From: Candolleomyces eurysporus
Taxonomy: Eukaryota > Basidiomycota > Agaricomycetes > Agaricales > Psathyrellaceae
NCBI GenBank assembly: GCA_027579435.1
Contig: JANBPK010001265.1
Location: 1 to 40,172, forward strand
Reading direction: 5' to 3'
DNA length: 40,172 bases
Both the position numbers and the translations under genes were made by a program. The notes below the pieces were generated by a model, which saw only the letters and a list, made by a program, of their open reading frames with translations, searched no databases and was not told the origin of the DNA. Each line of letters starts with the position of its first letter. Positions within the stretch are counted from its first letter, which is position 1. Positions 9,754-20,873 of this stretch are shown here, piece after piece.

Positions 9754-11510
9754 ATGTCACGAGCCAATGGTGTCGCCGTTTTCTGGAACCTTGGTGAGAT
9801 TCTGCTGCAAGTCAGCCATTCATCGCTGAGATTGACAACCGTTTGAATCACCGTAGACCACTCCCCGCTCCCCGATGCCGGCCCATCTACGACTACGAAA
9901 GGCATTCGAAGGATCTGCCAGATATTCGGGGAGACTATCAAAGTGTTCAAGGCATACTCGAGCTCCATTATCACTCCGGCAGCCTCCGCGTCGCTTCTAC
10001 ACACTCAGGGTGTCACGGTCACCTATTCACCCTCTAGCTCGAGGAAATCCGTGATTGTGACTCATATGACAGGTGAAGCGTTTACTTTACTTAGCCGCGG
10101 CGGGCAAACACTGAACATCTTCGCCTAATAGTTGAGATCCTGGTCAAGGTCATGGACGACAAGACCATAGGAACAATCGTCCTCATTGCAGCCGATCGAG
10201 ATTATGCGTATATGATTGCGAGAGTCATGGACCGCGGAATTCGAGTTGTGGTCATGGCTCCGAATGGCACTGCCTGTTCATCATCTTGCCTCCTATGGCC
10301 AGATGCAGCCATATTGGCCGGTTCGCTACCAGAACTTACAGGGAATTACCGTCCTCCGAGAGCGATGGCTCTTCCCACTTCTCCCAGATCCCTATCACAC
10401 CGTCCTAAGCTGAAGATGATTCAACCCGCTCCAGACAATATGGAAGTGGTCCCTGGCTTGGGGGCTGCCGTCGCCCCAGACACTATGGAAGCGATCCCCG
10501 GCCTGGGGGTTGCCGTCGCCGCAGACACTATGGAAGAGATCCCCGGTTTGGGGGCCGCTATCACCACTGGGCCACTCGGGTTCACCGCCGATCGTATTGG
10601 AGACAAATCGATGGACACCGAAAGCGATGAAGAAGTCGAAATCGTGAATCATCTCTTGATGCAAGATGACGACGAAGGCTCTGACTGCGACATCATTTGC
10701 AGCCGCGATGGTGAGTATGAAGCAGGGGTGGAATCTGATCGTCATACGGAGGTCAAAAATTGGAACCTCACCATCGACAAGCCTTACATCCTACCATTCA
10801 TTCCTCTCCCAAACGGCTTAGGTGGTGACGAGAACCGGAATGATTCAAGCAGCATCAAGTGGCCAAACTTGACCACCAGTGATGGATATCGCCACTGCCC
10901 CCCGCCTATTCCGAGTCGCTCAGGAGCATTCCGACCTCAAATCGACGAATCCAGTCGCGACGATGGCCATTCGACCAGTCCGTGGCAGTACACGCATCCC
11001 CTATCGCTCCGTACGCCGGAATTCAAGCCCCCCTCAAACGATTGTCGCGGCGATGTCGGTGGCAGCGATGAGCGACGCGGTGACAAGGACGGTTCATATC
11101 TCAATTATGGCAACTCATCAGGGCCTTGTGCCGTTAACACCTACCTACCTATCCCTTTCCAGTCTCCTTTTACGCGCCCGCCCAATCTGAACACGCCTAG
11201 CCAGGAGCCCAAGAAAGAAGGCTGGGATTGGAAACCGAAAGACGGATCCTTTTGGACAACGCCTCCTCCCACTCAGTTTACGATCGATCCATGGTATTCG
11301 TGGCGGTCTTCGAAGAAACAGAAACAGGGATGGGGGAAAAGGAACGATCGAGGCCCAGCCAATAATTCAAACCCGGCCACACCTCGTCACTATCTACCTA
11401 ACTACCCACCCAGCGCTAGTGGTAGTGGTTATCCTGTCCAGCACCTCGGCAAGAGGAAGAGACGACAGACCCACTCCGACCCTGCCAAGAAGACAAGGAT
11501 TGGATTCTAA
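9754..11510 (+). CDS. NYN-like protein with altered catalytic site and 15-residue repeats
   Basis: Three exons: 9754-9793, 9857-10072 and 10132-11510, totalling 1635 nt (544 aa). It starts MSRANGVAVFWNLDHSPLP, aligning with VTVYWDLENCAVP of the divergent neighbour. The usual WDxEN acidic pair is changed to WNLDH, so the first catalytic Asp is Asn. The second landmark, IVLIAADRDYAYMIARVMDRG, is kept. The NYN fold ends at about residue 150. A long tail follows: three 15-residue repeats, an acidic stretch, Pro/Ser/Asn-rich disorder, and a basic C-terminus (GKRKRRQ ... KKTRIGF) that could be a nuclear signal. I infer an RNA-binding or inactive paralogue of the neighbour; residual activity cannot be excluded. 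Confidence 0.8.
10434..10568 (+). repeat. Three tandem 45-bp coding repeats
   Basis: Three in-frame 45-base units encode D(N/T)MExxPGLGxAVAx, separated by no spacer, inside the tail of the NYN-like protein. They differ at a few positions, so the expansion is not brand new. Confidence 0.8.
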
Positions 11511-12248
11511 CACTCGCTTCATGTTCAGCTCGTCAGACTGTTCCTTTTAGCCAATACTAGTATATATGATTTGCTTCCGCGCAATGTCAACGTTGAGTAC
11601 ATACCAGCAAATACGACACGGAAAAGAGAGAACCTGTATATATTAGGGTGTGAGTTCAGGACGAATCAGGAGACGAAAGTATCGATGATGCTGGGGATGG
11701 ATGCAAGAGTGCACCTGATTCACCCAGCGTTGCGACCCTCAGGTCAGCGCTCGGGGAATATGGTCAATATATCTCTTGGCGCTTCCTCCTTCCACCCTGT
11801 TCGACCAAATCGATTACGATCAGCACATCACTGTCCTCGCCCTGCTTACCACCTTCCGACTTGGGACTCGTCTAACAGAGCCATGATATCGTTTGTCCCA
11901 TTTTTCATGGGTTCAATCGCCGCAGACATATGCCCTCCTTCACAATCTTATGGACCTGTGTATACCGAATTGACATGTACGTAGTTGGTAGGCATATCCT
12001 TCTTGATCCTGTACATGTTAAGGTCAGAATGAAACGTTTGAATTGGATTAACGTGCGATGTCAAACACTTGCCAGCAAGAAAGGAGTCATGATTCCTGCG
12101 GAGGAAGAGACCGATGAAAGGAGAGTAATCCGGGTTTAATGCGCAGCATCGTACATACACGTACAGGTATAATACAGTCTCAGATCCTCGTTATCGCCAG
12201 TCATAAATGGCCTCCATCTAATGCTCCATCCAAAGGTGTACATGAATG
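11511..12248. other. Convergent intergenic region
   Basis: Lies between the 3' ends of two convergent genes. A 137-codon open stretch on the + strand (11571-11984) has no start context, motif or splice support. I see nothing else. Confidence 0.45.
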
Positions 12249-13377
12249 TTAATCATTCAAGTTCACCCTTACACGACCGTTCTGGCCTTGAGCCGCCTGA
12301 GGAGGAGGGTGTGGAGATGGTTCCGCTACGTATCCATCATATGCTCCAGATGTATCGTAGTACGCGAGATCGGATCCGCCAGGGTTTGTACGGGTGTAAG
12401 AGGGGGTTGCTGTCGTGGCAGGGTATGGTTGCCCAGATGTCTGGGTAGTTGGGTATGTTTGCCATGGTTCATACGATGAATATCCGGGGTTTTGCATTTG
12501 GTTCATTTCTGGCCCGCCAGCAGAGGATTGGAATTGAGGGGCAAAGGAAGGTGAGGGGACGTTGCTTATTCCGCCGCTTCGAGGTTGGGAAGGTACCCAA
12601 GCTGTCAGCAATTCCACCAGTCAGTAGGTGATCAGACGAGGCAGTAGATTTCACATACAGGTTTCGCTGTCAGCACGTTGTTGTCGTTGTCGCCTTCGAT
12701 AATAGACGAAGCCGACCGCCAGGAGAAGGAGGAGGGCGATAGCACCAATAATTCCTCCAGCAATGGCACCGCCGTTCGATCCACCACCGGTAGATGTAGC
12801 TCCAGTTCCACTGTTGGAATTATCGGCCTGGGCAGAGCCTGACGCCGTAGTCTGCACCGTCGCTGTGACTGTCACCATGCGTGCGGTCGTAATTGCTGGA
12901 GGAGTCATTGTCGTCGTTACAGTGGATACTATCGGTTCATCGGGAGGCGTCACGAGGAGGTAATCCAGAAAAAGGGGAGCGTCGTCTCCCGTGTTCGTTA
13001 TGGTCAGCGTATGGTTGGCGACCGGAAGGACGGGGGATTGATAGAATATCTGATTATATTGCACCGTCAGAGTAGGGGACCCTTGGAAGTTCACCGGAGG
13101 CGCATTATCGAGAGCATAAGACGAGGTCGGTCTGTTCCTGATACTTGCAGCGATTGTGCCGTACACAGTGATTCGCGAGCCTATTTAGTCGTCAGTTCGG
13201 TGTAGAAGATCTTCAATGTCGAAGAGGATATAGACCATAGAACGTCACCTGCGCCCTGGCTCCGACAGTTTCTGAGAAAGTCGTCGTCGAGTTGAATTCA
13301 TTGCTACCTCCTGCCTGACTCCACCCAGTGGAGTACGCGACTGTGGCGTCCCGGTCATCAAGAGCGAGTACACCCAT
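12249..13377 (-). CDS. Single-pass membrane protein with beta-rich ectodomain
   Basis: Three exons: 13377-13236, 13180-12659 and 12601-12249; introns 55 and 57 nt; 338 aa. The N-terminus, MGVLALDDRDATVAYSTGW, and the later VTFYGSRITVYGTI match the galactose-binding-like ectodomain common in Agaricomycete membrane proteins. A Ser/Thr/Gly-rich stalk follows (TVTTTMTPP ... TSTGGGSNGG), then a membrane helix (AIAGGIIGAIALLLLLAVGF) and a basic stop-transfer (YYRRRQRQQR). The cytosolic tail is about 120 residues, Pro/Tyr/Gln-rich. The architecture suggests a cell-wall or surface sensor or anchor. No classical signal peptide is visible, which is common in this family; an in-frame stop just upstream supports the chosen start. 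Confidence 0.8.
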
Positions 13378-14070
13378 AATTTACAAAGAGCGAAAAGGAG
13401 GGAGCAAAGGAGCGCTAGATGAGGTCAATAAAAATAGATGGAAGGAAGAGTGGAGGGAAGAAAGGACATTTGTCGCAGGCAAGCCTCAGCGGAGTATCAC
13501 AGTGAAAGAACGATGTGCTACCTTCCTTGGTAACCGGCAACAGTTGACAAGCATGGGCCCACGAGGGCGACCGTGTGTAACCAAGACCTTCTTGGCAGGC
13601 AGAAGAAAAGGTTTTGAGTGGATCTCTTACAATGCTTAGGTGCTTGAGATCCGCTGAAAAATGGACCCAATGTTCGCGCAACACGCAGAAGCTTGCAAGC
13701 TTCAGTTTATGTCTGTCAGCACATATGATATGATATTACATGATTGCCGAGTCCTCGGCATTCATGCAACACCCAGCTGAAGCTGATGTCTGTTTGCATC
13801 AAAGATTGTAACTAAGTGGCAGATGCGTGAATGAGTGATAAGATAGGTGCCTCGTCGAAGTATCGGGCGTACCTTCAAAGCCCAACGGGAAACAAATCTA
13901 CCAAGAAAGGGATTCACGGCCGTCAGCGAGATTCATTCAGGTAAGCAGGTCTGACCAAAATGAATACGAAGAATGCAAAGAGTATAAAGAACAGAAGGGA
14001 GATAGTATTACAAGTCTGAGAACAGAACTGGTACAGGGTAGAACCATACCAAGACGGTACGGCACCACTA
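13378..14070. other. Intergenic; no gene seen
   Basis: Contains the promoter of the minus-strand membrane protein and the 3' flank of the proteasome gene. A perfect 7-bp-arm palindrome (TGCCGAG/CTCGGCA, near 13745-13760) is the only structure I noted. Confidence 0.45.
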
Positions 14071-14763
14071 TTAGATTTCGACTTCTCTTACGCCATCCTT
14101 GTCCACCACCTTGACTTTGTACTTTCCTGGACTCACAACCAACCGCTTGGTCACTTCGTCGATGCATCGTTTTAGTGTTTCCAGACCTTCTTCAAGAGTG
14201 GCTTCCGGGTTATGGTATCTAACAGAAGGGTGTGAGTGATTAAAAAGATAAGCGGAATCGTAGGACTTACCGATCCAACAAACTGAGGGCGAAGTACGAG
14301 CCATAGCCATGGGCGGCGAATGGTACCTCTGATATTGTGCCGAGGTAGTCGATCCAGTAGAGATGGGGGTCATAGCTCGCGGTGTCGTATCCGCCGAGCA
14401 ATAGATTGACGGAGTATGGGTGTCTTGAGCGCAGGGATTCCGCTAACGAGCGGCGAACCCAGGAAGCCGCAGCCGAGGGTCGAAGTGAATAAGTGTTGCG
14501 GATCTGGTACAGCCGGATATTTCTTTCCACATATTCTGCGAACTGAACGGTATCCCCTGGAGAGACAACGGTAGGTATTCCAAGCACCACGGGGTGTATA
14601 GAGAGGACGCACCAGGCTCTCCAGAGTAAGCCATGAGGAGATGAGGGCCAAGAACCTTGATCTTGTCCTCATCGACCTTCATCTTGACGATGGAGCGAGC
14701 AGCGGTGGTGTCTGCCGCGATAATGACATATCCTTTCCCTGTCAAAGCAAACGAGGTCTCCAT
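14071..14763 (-). CDS. PRE1: 20S proteasome subunit beta type-4 (yeast Pre1 / human PSMB2 type)
   Basis: Three exons: 14763-14613, 14556-14271 and 14218-14071; introns 56 and 52 nt; 194 aa, the usual length. The N-terminus METSFALTGKGYVIIAADTT is typical. It has no propeptide or catalytic N-terminal Thr, as expected for this non-catalytic beta subunit. Other family landmarks are LMAYSGEPGDTVQF, NLLLGGYD, LYWIDYLGT and PFAAHGYGSYFALSLLDR. It forms part of the inner beta ring of the 20S core that degrades ubiquitinated proteins. It is transcribed divergently from the thioesterase gene. Confidence 0.95.
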
Positions 14764-14888
14764 GGCGGTGGTGGTGGTATAAACGAGAGTTAGGTGACGC
14801 GTCTTATCTGACCGTATTGGGCACGCGTCACGAACCCTAACCCCATTCGCGGCGCCGGTTACTCGATGGCCCTTGCTCCCGATCCCCC
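14764..14888. promoter_or_regulatory. Compact bidirectional promoter (proteasome / thioesterase)
   Basis: Only 125 bases separate the two divergent start codons, so both core promoters and both 5' leaders must lie here. Two copies of an ACGCGTC word occur (near 14797 and 14822), one of them as GCACGCGTCACG. MluI-box-like ACGCGT is a known fungal regulatory core, but a role here is inference. Confidence 0.55.
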
Positions 14889-15456
14889 ATGACAGACCAG
14901 GACCTGAGGAATCGACGACGCTCAGACTACCCCTACCTTCTCCAGTATCGAACGAGATGGTTTGAGCTCATCGTCTGGCTTGCAGCTCTCCTCATTGACG
15001 GTGCACAACAGGAGCGACAACGACCAGTACTCGCACATGAACAACTCGATTTACTACCATTTATTCGACTCTATCGTCAACACGTATCTCATTGAGCGCT
15101 GTGGGCTCGTTCCGAAGACGTCCTCGCTGATCGGGCTGGTGGTATCATCTTTTTGTCAGGTTAGATGCTGGTCACTTGCTCTGTCGGCTGCTCTAACCTC
15201 CCTGCTCCAGTTTTTCGCCCCGGTTGGCTTCCCAGAGGTTCTCGACCTCGGACTGCGTGTCAGTAAGCTGGGAAGCAGCTCAGTAACCTATGAAGTTGGC
15301 GTTTTTCAGCAAGACGCGGACAATCCAGCAGCCGTAGGCGGCTACACACACGTCTTCGTTGGGAGTGAATCGAGGAAGAGCACCCCAATGTCAGAGCAGA
15401 CGAAAGGAGGATTGTCAAAACTTCTTCCGACTAGTACCAGGACCGCAAAACTCTAG
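14889..15456 (+). CDS. Hot-dog fold acyl-CoA thioesterase
   Basis: Three exons: 14889-14959, 15012-15159 and 15211-15456; introns 52 and 51 nt; 154 aa. The splice across intron 1 makes RWSDNDQYSHMNN, the RWxDxDxxxHxNN motif of 4-hydroxybenzoyl-CoA-type/YbgC-like thioesterases. The Asp is the presumed catalytic residue, and IYYHLFDSIVN lies on the following central helix. VTYEVGVFQQD and GGYTHVFV are the later strands; the protein ends near KSTPMSEQTKGGLSKLL as is usual. It should hydrolyse acyl-CoA thioesters; the substrate and compartment cannot be read from sequence. Confidence 0.9.
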
Positions 15457-17781
15457 CCCAGCGGGTGAGATTCCGTTTGAACCGAGACGTTTCTCCTACT
15501 CATTGGCTATAGATAGTGTACACGCGACCCATATAATATACAGCGTTCGCAACTCAACCTTACCTTAACTGGCTTCTCAATCTCGATGTAGAGTGACAGC
15601 GACGAGTGCAGGCAATCTTGAAATCACATCTGGAATGCCCTATGTGGTTTTTCTAGGAAGTGGCCCCGCCTGCCATCGTACTCGCGCTTGACAACTGGTA
15701 TCACTGAAATGGCATCGCGTTTCGATTTGGCGGTACTGGCTCAGTTCCGAGAGAACCTGAGCTCCTGAAAGCCTCTAGCGATGCGTCCCCCAAAAAGGGA
15801 GAAGATCTCGTTGGAAGAGCGTAATGTACCAGTAAGGAGAAACGCGTTCAGCTCAAAGGCTATCTTCATCTTATTTACCAGTAGGCTCACTCTTGAATTA
15901 GTTTGCAGCTTAATGGAAGCAAGAACGTTCGTTACAGTACCATCGAGTAAAGTGTATTCTTCTGCCTTAAATGCGTCGTCAACGTGAGATGAGGGCCGTC
16001 ATGCATCAACGGTCATGTCAAAGGTGCGCTGAGTCGGAGTCGCTGACCATCTTCAAGCTTTATATCAGGTTTGGCTCATTCTCTCCGCGCAAATAATTTG
16101 GTCTGAACGCATCCCAAAGACTCATATCTTGTACCCAGAGTTTTATCGTTGTTGGTTTTGTGATCTCATTCGCAAAGTCTCTCTGGTCGACATTCCTTTA
16201 TGCTTATGCTCTAACTCCAGCAAGGCCCCTTCATGTCCTGTACGGTTCCATCTCTTTCTATCACTTCGCTTTATTTTTCCCCGCTTCTCCTTCCCTTTGC
16301 CAGTACTATGTTTCGTGCCTATGTCATGTTACTCTTCTTCGCCCGATTAACCTCTAGATAAGTCAGCCCGCATACCTCAAGCTACTCACATAGGTGCCCC
16401 CAGCCTTGTCCAACAGCAATTTTGGATAACCTATGGATAATCTATCGCAGGTGAGGTCTCTCTGTCGAGTTCAGAGGTCTTCGCGGCTCACCTGACTCTT
16501 CTCAGTGTTCTGCTCCACCTTCCCTCAACCATCCGGTTCCCTACGAGCCGTGCCACTGCAAGAATGGATGTCCAGCCTGTTCTCTTGTGCATGAGCTGTT
16601 TTCCTACATCTGACTCCCCGGTTTTTCCCACATGCCCATTTTCTACTCGTCAAACCACGGCGATGTCCACAGCGACGACTCTGCCCGCAGGCAATTCTCA
16701 CTCGAAGGCGCAGGGCTCAAAAGACGAAGAGTTCAACGCCTATCGTGACGCTACGATAGCAGAGCTGAAAAATCAATCCAACAGATTTCGAGAACAGCGC
16801 TGCTTTCGATCGAACGACTCGGAGCTTCTCAGACATGGTCAAGAAGGAATTCCTGAGCTCTCCGCCTTCTTCAATGAGTGGCAAGGCTACAAAATAAAGT
16901 TTGTTACCCGTACTTGACAACTTCTGCTTTGACTTTACACTTTACGTTTTGGCGATGGGCCGCTAATCTGACGCTCTCGTGAAAGGTTGCGGTCAGCGTC
17001 CTAAACCGTGCGTATTATTTCTTCCGCTCTTCTCTGGTTAATGGTGTGGTTGCAGTATTCGACAATTTCTTCCCCGAACTCTCTCAGGACTTCCAAACCG
17101 ACATGCCACACAAGAGATACAAAGATTTATCGTGAGTCAACGGCCCACTTTGCCGTGCATTAAGCAAAGAAGGCCTTTTTTTTTACCTGCGACTTCTCGC
17201 TCCGTTCTTAATCGCCGTCGTTGCTCAAGTGAAGCTGGTAAGCGTATGGTGTGTTTTCAATGCCTATAGTTCTCAAGATCTGGGTAGCGCCCTATATCAA
17301 TTACTTGATTTCTTTGTCTTCCCATCTGCCTTGCTTAACAGGTTCCTCAGCATCCCATTCCGATCCGCCGTAGAACTCGTCCCTAAATCTTTAATCTCAT
17401 ATTCGATTAATTCTGCTCATGAATAACGGACGAAGGAACTGCCTTGATGCTCCCTCCAAATATAGGCACATTGAAACATGCAGAATATCCCTGAGAGAAA
17501 TATAAGACTCTCGGAACCGAAGAGCGGAGGGCGCTGGTAACCACGCGGAAGGGATAAACACAACGAAGCTGAAGTCTGTGACATACTTGGGCGAGTATAC
17601 GCTATCCTAGGTGGGGAACGGGAGCAAGAGAAAAAAGAAAAAAGAAATCAGGCGCGCAGGCGCTTGATGGCGCGACGCACACACAAGTGCAAACTCACGC
17701 GCATCACCCAGGAAAGGCCAACTTGTCATGCGATTCGTTTGTCCGTACGCTACGCTTTACTTTCACTACGCAGCATGTATT
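15457..17781. other. 2.3 kb without a secure gene; possible decayed gene at 16564-17150
   Basis: The best candidate is on the + strand around 16660-16900, reading MSTATTLPAGNSHSKAQG and YRDATIAELKNQSNRFREQ, and again at 17057-17130 reading FDNFFPELSQDFQTDMPHKR. Intron-like GTGCGT...TTGCAG lies between these parts. I could not join them into one clean model, so this may be a decayed or fast-evolving gene. The rest, 15457-16560 and 17150-17780, shows no supported feature. Confidence 0.3.
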
Positions 17782-18240
17782 ATGAAACCGTTCGCCCAGA
17801 TCTCTTTGAATCACCTGTGAGTGGCTCGTTTCATTAGCTTTGTTGGCGGCTCTCACTTACAACAACCTTTGACACGACGATGACCCTGTTCAATCAGGTG
17901 CATTCGTCAGGGCACATTTGAAATAGCCTTCAACAATAGCCTCGTCTGGAACCCAGGTAACTACGATGATACTGGGGAGACGTACAGCGATTGGCATGTC
18001 GATCCCGCCTTTCAGTCAGATGCGCTCCACCCAGGCCCATTCTCAACCTTCATGAACCATTGCATGGAGGACACCTGTCCTAAGCAGGACAATTCATGGA
18101 ACAGTGCGGACTCGAATTACGCGGAATGCCCCATGGATTGGAGTGACATTGGCTCCGTTGGCTGGAATTTAGATAACCTAGGTTTTGACAGTGTTGACTG
18201 GATGGGGGTCAATCAGGGTAGTATAGGCGGGGACGACCTT
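17782..18240 (+). CDS. Hypothetical acidic Trp/Asp-rich protein, possibly truncated
   Basis: Exon 1 (17782-17816, MKPFAQISLNHL) joins across an 81-nt intron (17817-17897) to a long open exon with VWNPGNYDDTGETYSDWHVD and CPMDWSDIGSVGWNLDNLGF. The composition (Asp, Trp, Asn) and intact splice phase suggest real coding sequence. The frame continues to 18405, but beyond about 18213 it runs antisense to the heme-binding exon of a P450 pseudogene, so the authentic 3' end is probably lost or lies before that point. No family was recognised. Confidence 0.35.
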
Positions 18241-20300
18241 CCATCACGCACCAAAGAAACGTACTTGATACCCAAACAGGACCTTGAACCTTTCGAGAAC
18301 GGCACAAGATGGCTTTTGAGGTCGTTCCTATTCTCAAGCCATTGCGAAGGATCAAATGCTTTCGGATTGGGAAAGATGTCTGGGTTCAGGTGTACAAAAC
18401 TGTGACCCATTCCCACTATGGTCTGTATGAACAGGTCAGGAAGATGACATCCCTTATCATTCGAAGACTTACGCTTTGAAGAACAGCTATAGGCTCAACA
18501 AAGGAAACCCTCTCACGTCACCAATCCGAGTTTTGTATGTCACGATGCGGGGAAGCGGGGGGGACAACGCCATGGGAGAGTCTAAGCGACTTTCTGATGA
18601 CTCCCGTCCATCCGAGGGAATCACGATTATTTTTTCAAAATCGTATTCGACCGCAAAGAAGAGAAGGACCTACGAGATATGGCAGCTTCTCCAACCTTTC
18701 GAGCGACATCCGCTCATCAATTCCAGCCACGCTTCTGCCAATTCCTGCCTGCGCTTCTGCTCAATGCTCTTATCACTCAGGATATATGAAACGCCCATAG
18801 GACACGTATTGGCGACCGTGTCACTCTCAGCGGCGACTATAACGGATGTCTCAGCTACCAGTGAGGAGTGTTCTGGAGGCGGCGCGCCTGTCTTCGGATT
18901 CAACAAGTGGTGATAGATGATCTCATGCTCGGCTCGATCCAACGACGTAGGGTCCTTCAATATTTCGCCGACTTGATCTCCCAAGCTCTGGCGAAATCGT
19001 TGGAAGCGATAAGCACTCGGGGATATGGTGAATCATGGAGGCACTCCCGTGAGCAATGGAGTTAGAATTGGGGAAATGCTGCGCAAGGAACGGAGAGAAG
19101 CTTGTTTCGAGCAGACAGAGACGGGATGGCAAAAACCGGAGGTGATGGTATTATAGAAATTTCGGAAGCAGTAGGTTGCTTTTGTCTCCGTCGAGACAGC
19201 CATGAACCCGAGGCGGACGTTGATGGGCTCTTCCGATGGGTTAATATTCCAAGAGTGTCGATGAAGCAGTTCACTTCTCTTCGTTGTGAGAGGCTATCAT
19301 TTGAAGGGTTCGAGGTAGCACAGGCCGCATCCTGAACGTCATTTAGTACCCTCGTTCTAGAAATAGTGGCCGTAGAATGTCCTTGCGCTCCTTAGCTAGC
19401 CGCTGGTTGCTGTATATAAAGGGAGACTCAAGTTAAAGAAAGCAATCATAGAAGCAGTGGTTCTTGATGAATCGGATAATTCTATTTGGAAGCCAGGGTG
19501 CACATAAAGCGTGACAAATATGACATGGAGACCACGGGCCAGAGGTGGGCTCTGCTTCCCCGATTTTTACTTTGGACCCGAGCTGTTGCAGCACGAAGTA
19601 TCGGGCTGCCTGTGCCTCCCAAGAGAGTGACGCGTTGAATTCTAATAGGATGGGATATCACCAGACTCTGCTGATAGATGTGATCGAAGGCCTTTACGTC
19701 GGAGAAATGTAACTCGAAACGGGGAGGTGAGAAACTGTCTGGTATACCGGTTGAAGATGGTTACTCACCTTGTTTGGGCCAGTCCTAACAACAGGACCTT
19801 GAATAAAGGCAAATAAGCCAGTGGGCTCCTCGTTCGTTGCGATCCGGTATTTACCCACCGTATCTCCAGTGCGGAACCTCCAATTGGTGAACTGTGGCAC
19901 CATCCTTGACGACGTCGTAGTAAGTCAGGTAGTAGTCGGTCAGCGCAGCAATCTTTGGCCCCGGAAAGCGAGTCAATTGATGGAAGTAAATCCTCCAGAT
20001 TGATAGGTTAGTGACCGCCACGATACAAAGTGTCCCCGCAACAATCGCGACCTGCTCGTGCTCGAAACGCTAAGCAAGATTCTGATAGATGTCGCTCTGG
20101 GGTCCGATCGCAAGGGATTGTCATCAGAAGAGAGACTTGCAATGGAAAGCAGCCTGTAAATGTAGGTATAAATACTGTTGGCGGTAAGGTGGTTGAACTT
20201 ACGCCAGACATCGAGAGGAGAACCGGAGAACGCAAGGTAGACGGAGGTAACCCAAATGTGCGGCTGCAAGCTTGAAGAGGAGCAATTGAACAGAGGTCAT
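18213..20300 (-). pseudogene. Cytochrome P450 pseudogene
   Basis: Recognisable in order on the minus strand. Near 20300: hydrophobic start MTSVQLLLFKLAAAHLGYL. After an intron: FHQLTRFPGPKIAALTDYY (Pro-rich hinge) and GPVVRTGPNK. Then ELHFSDVKAFDHIY, PINVRLGFMAVS, the I-helix region VIVAAESDTVANT (18800s), EKLPYL, and heme-binding PFSKGSRSCLGIK at 18290. Breaks: TGA at 19035-19033 where GVPPW is expected; a 7-C run (18563-18557 on the + strand as G) that shifts frame after HGVV; the invariant Glu of ExxR replaced by Lys (KSLR, 18592-18590); and no C-terminal exon after the heme motif. P450s are ER-anchored monooxygenases; this copy should be inactive. The 7-C shift alone could be a sequencing error. 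Confidence 0.85.
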
Positions 20301-20873
20301 TACAAAGCTTCACGAGAGCCAGCTTAGAACCGCAAAGCGGTATTGGAAACTTGCTTAGTACTTAGTGACCATTTATACAAATCCTTATGCGAGCAGCTAC
20401 GAAGTTAACCTGTTTGAATGGGGAGCTTGGCTGGGTGTGCGAGCATAGCTTAAGCGATGACTCTTGCACCAATATTTCCGATAAAACGGTCGCTTGGGCC
20501 CCACACCGGATTCGTTCGTCGCAATATTGTTGCTTCAATTGTGCGCTTTGCGTTTCAATTTCTCATGATACTGGTATGAAGCAGAAGCTGCTCTCGATGC
20601 ACCGCCCTCAGAGCGTCCAACAGTCCCGTGGCAGTTTGTCCATGTGTGTGTAGTCAGACAAACAGAAACCTTGATATAGTTTTACTGCAGTGGCGATATT
20701 GCGGATTCCGGCATTCACTGCTGACACATGCTAATTGGTTTCAGAAGTGAGGGCTGTACACGACATACAAATACGTGGTTCTACTTCTCCTTCTTTAACT
20801 CATTGCTCCACAGTTCTTCTTACTCCAGGCTATACAATAAGAGCAGAAACAAGGTGTCCCTCTATACCCCCTC
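20301..20873. other. Divergent intergenic region
   Basis: Lies between the start of the P450 pseudogene and the start of the membrane-protein gene. It should hold the latter's promoter. No gene seen. Confidence 0.45.

Noticed and set aside
11571..11984. A 137-codon + strand frame between convergent genes
   Set aside because: No motif, no splice signals and no upstream promoter space distinct from the neighbour's 3' region.
13745..13760. A short palindrome TGCCGAG/CTCGGCA as a terminator or operator
   Set aside because: Seven-base arms occur by chance and fungi do not use hairpin terminators; no supporting context.
18052..18405. The 3' half of a + strand frame (18240-18405) as coding
   Set aside because: The opposite strand here carries the P450 heme-binding motif PFSKGSRSCLGIK, so the + strand frame is its shadow.
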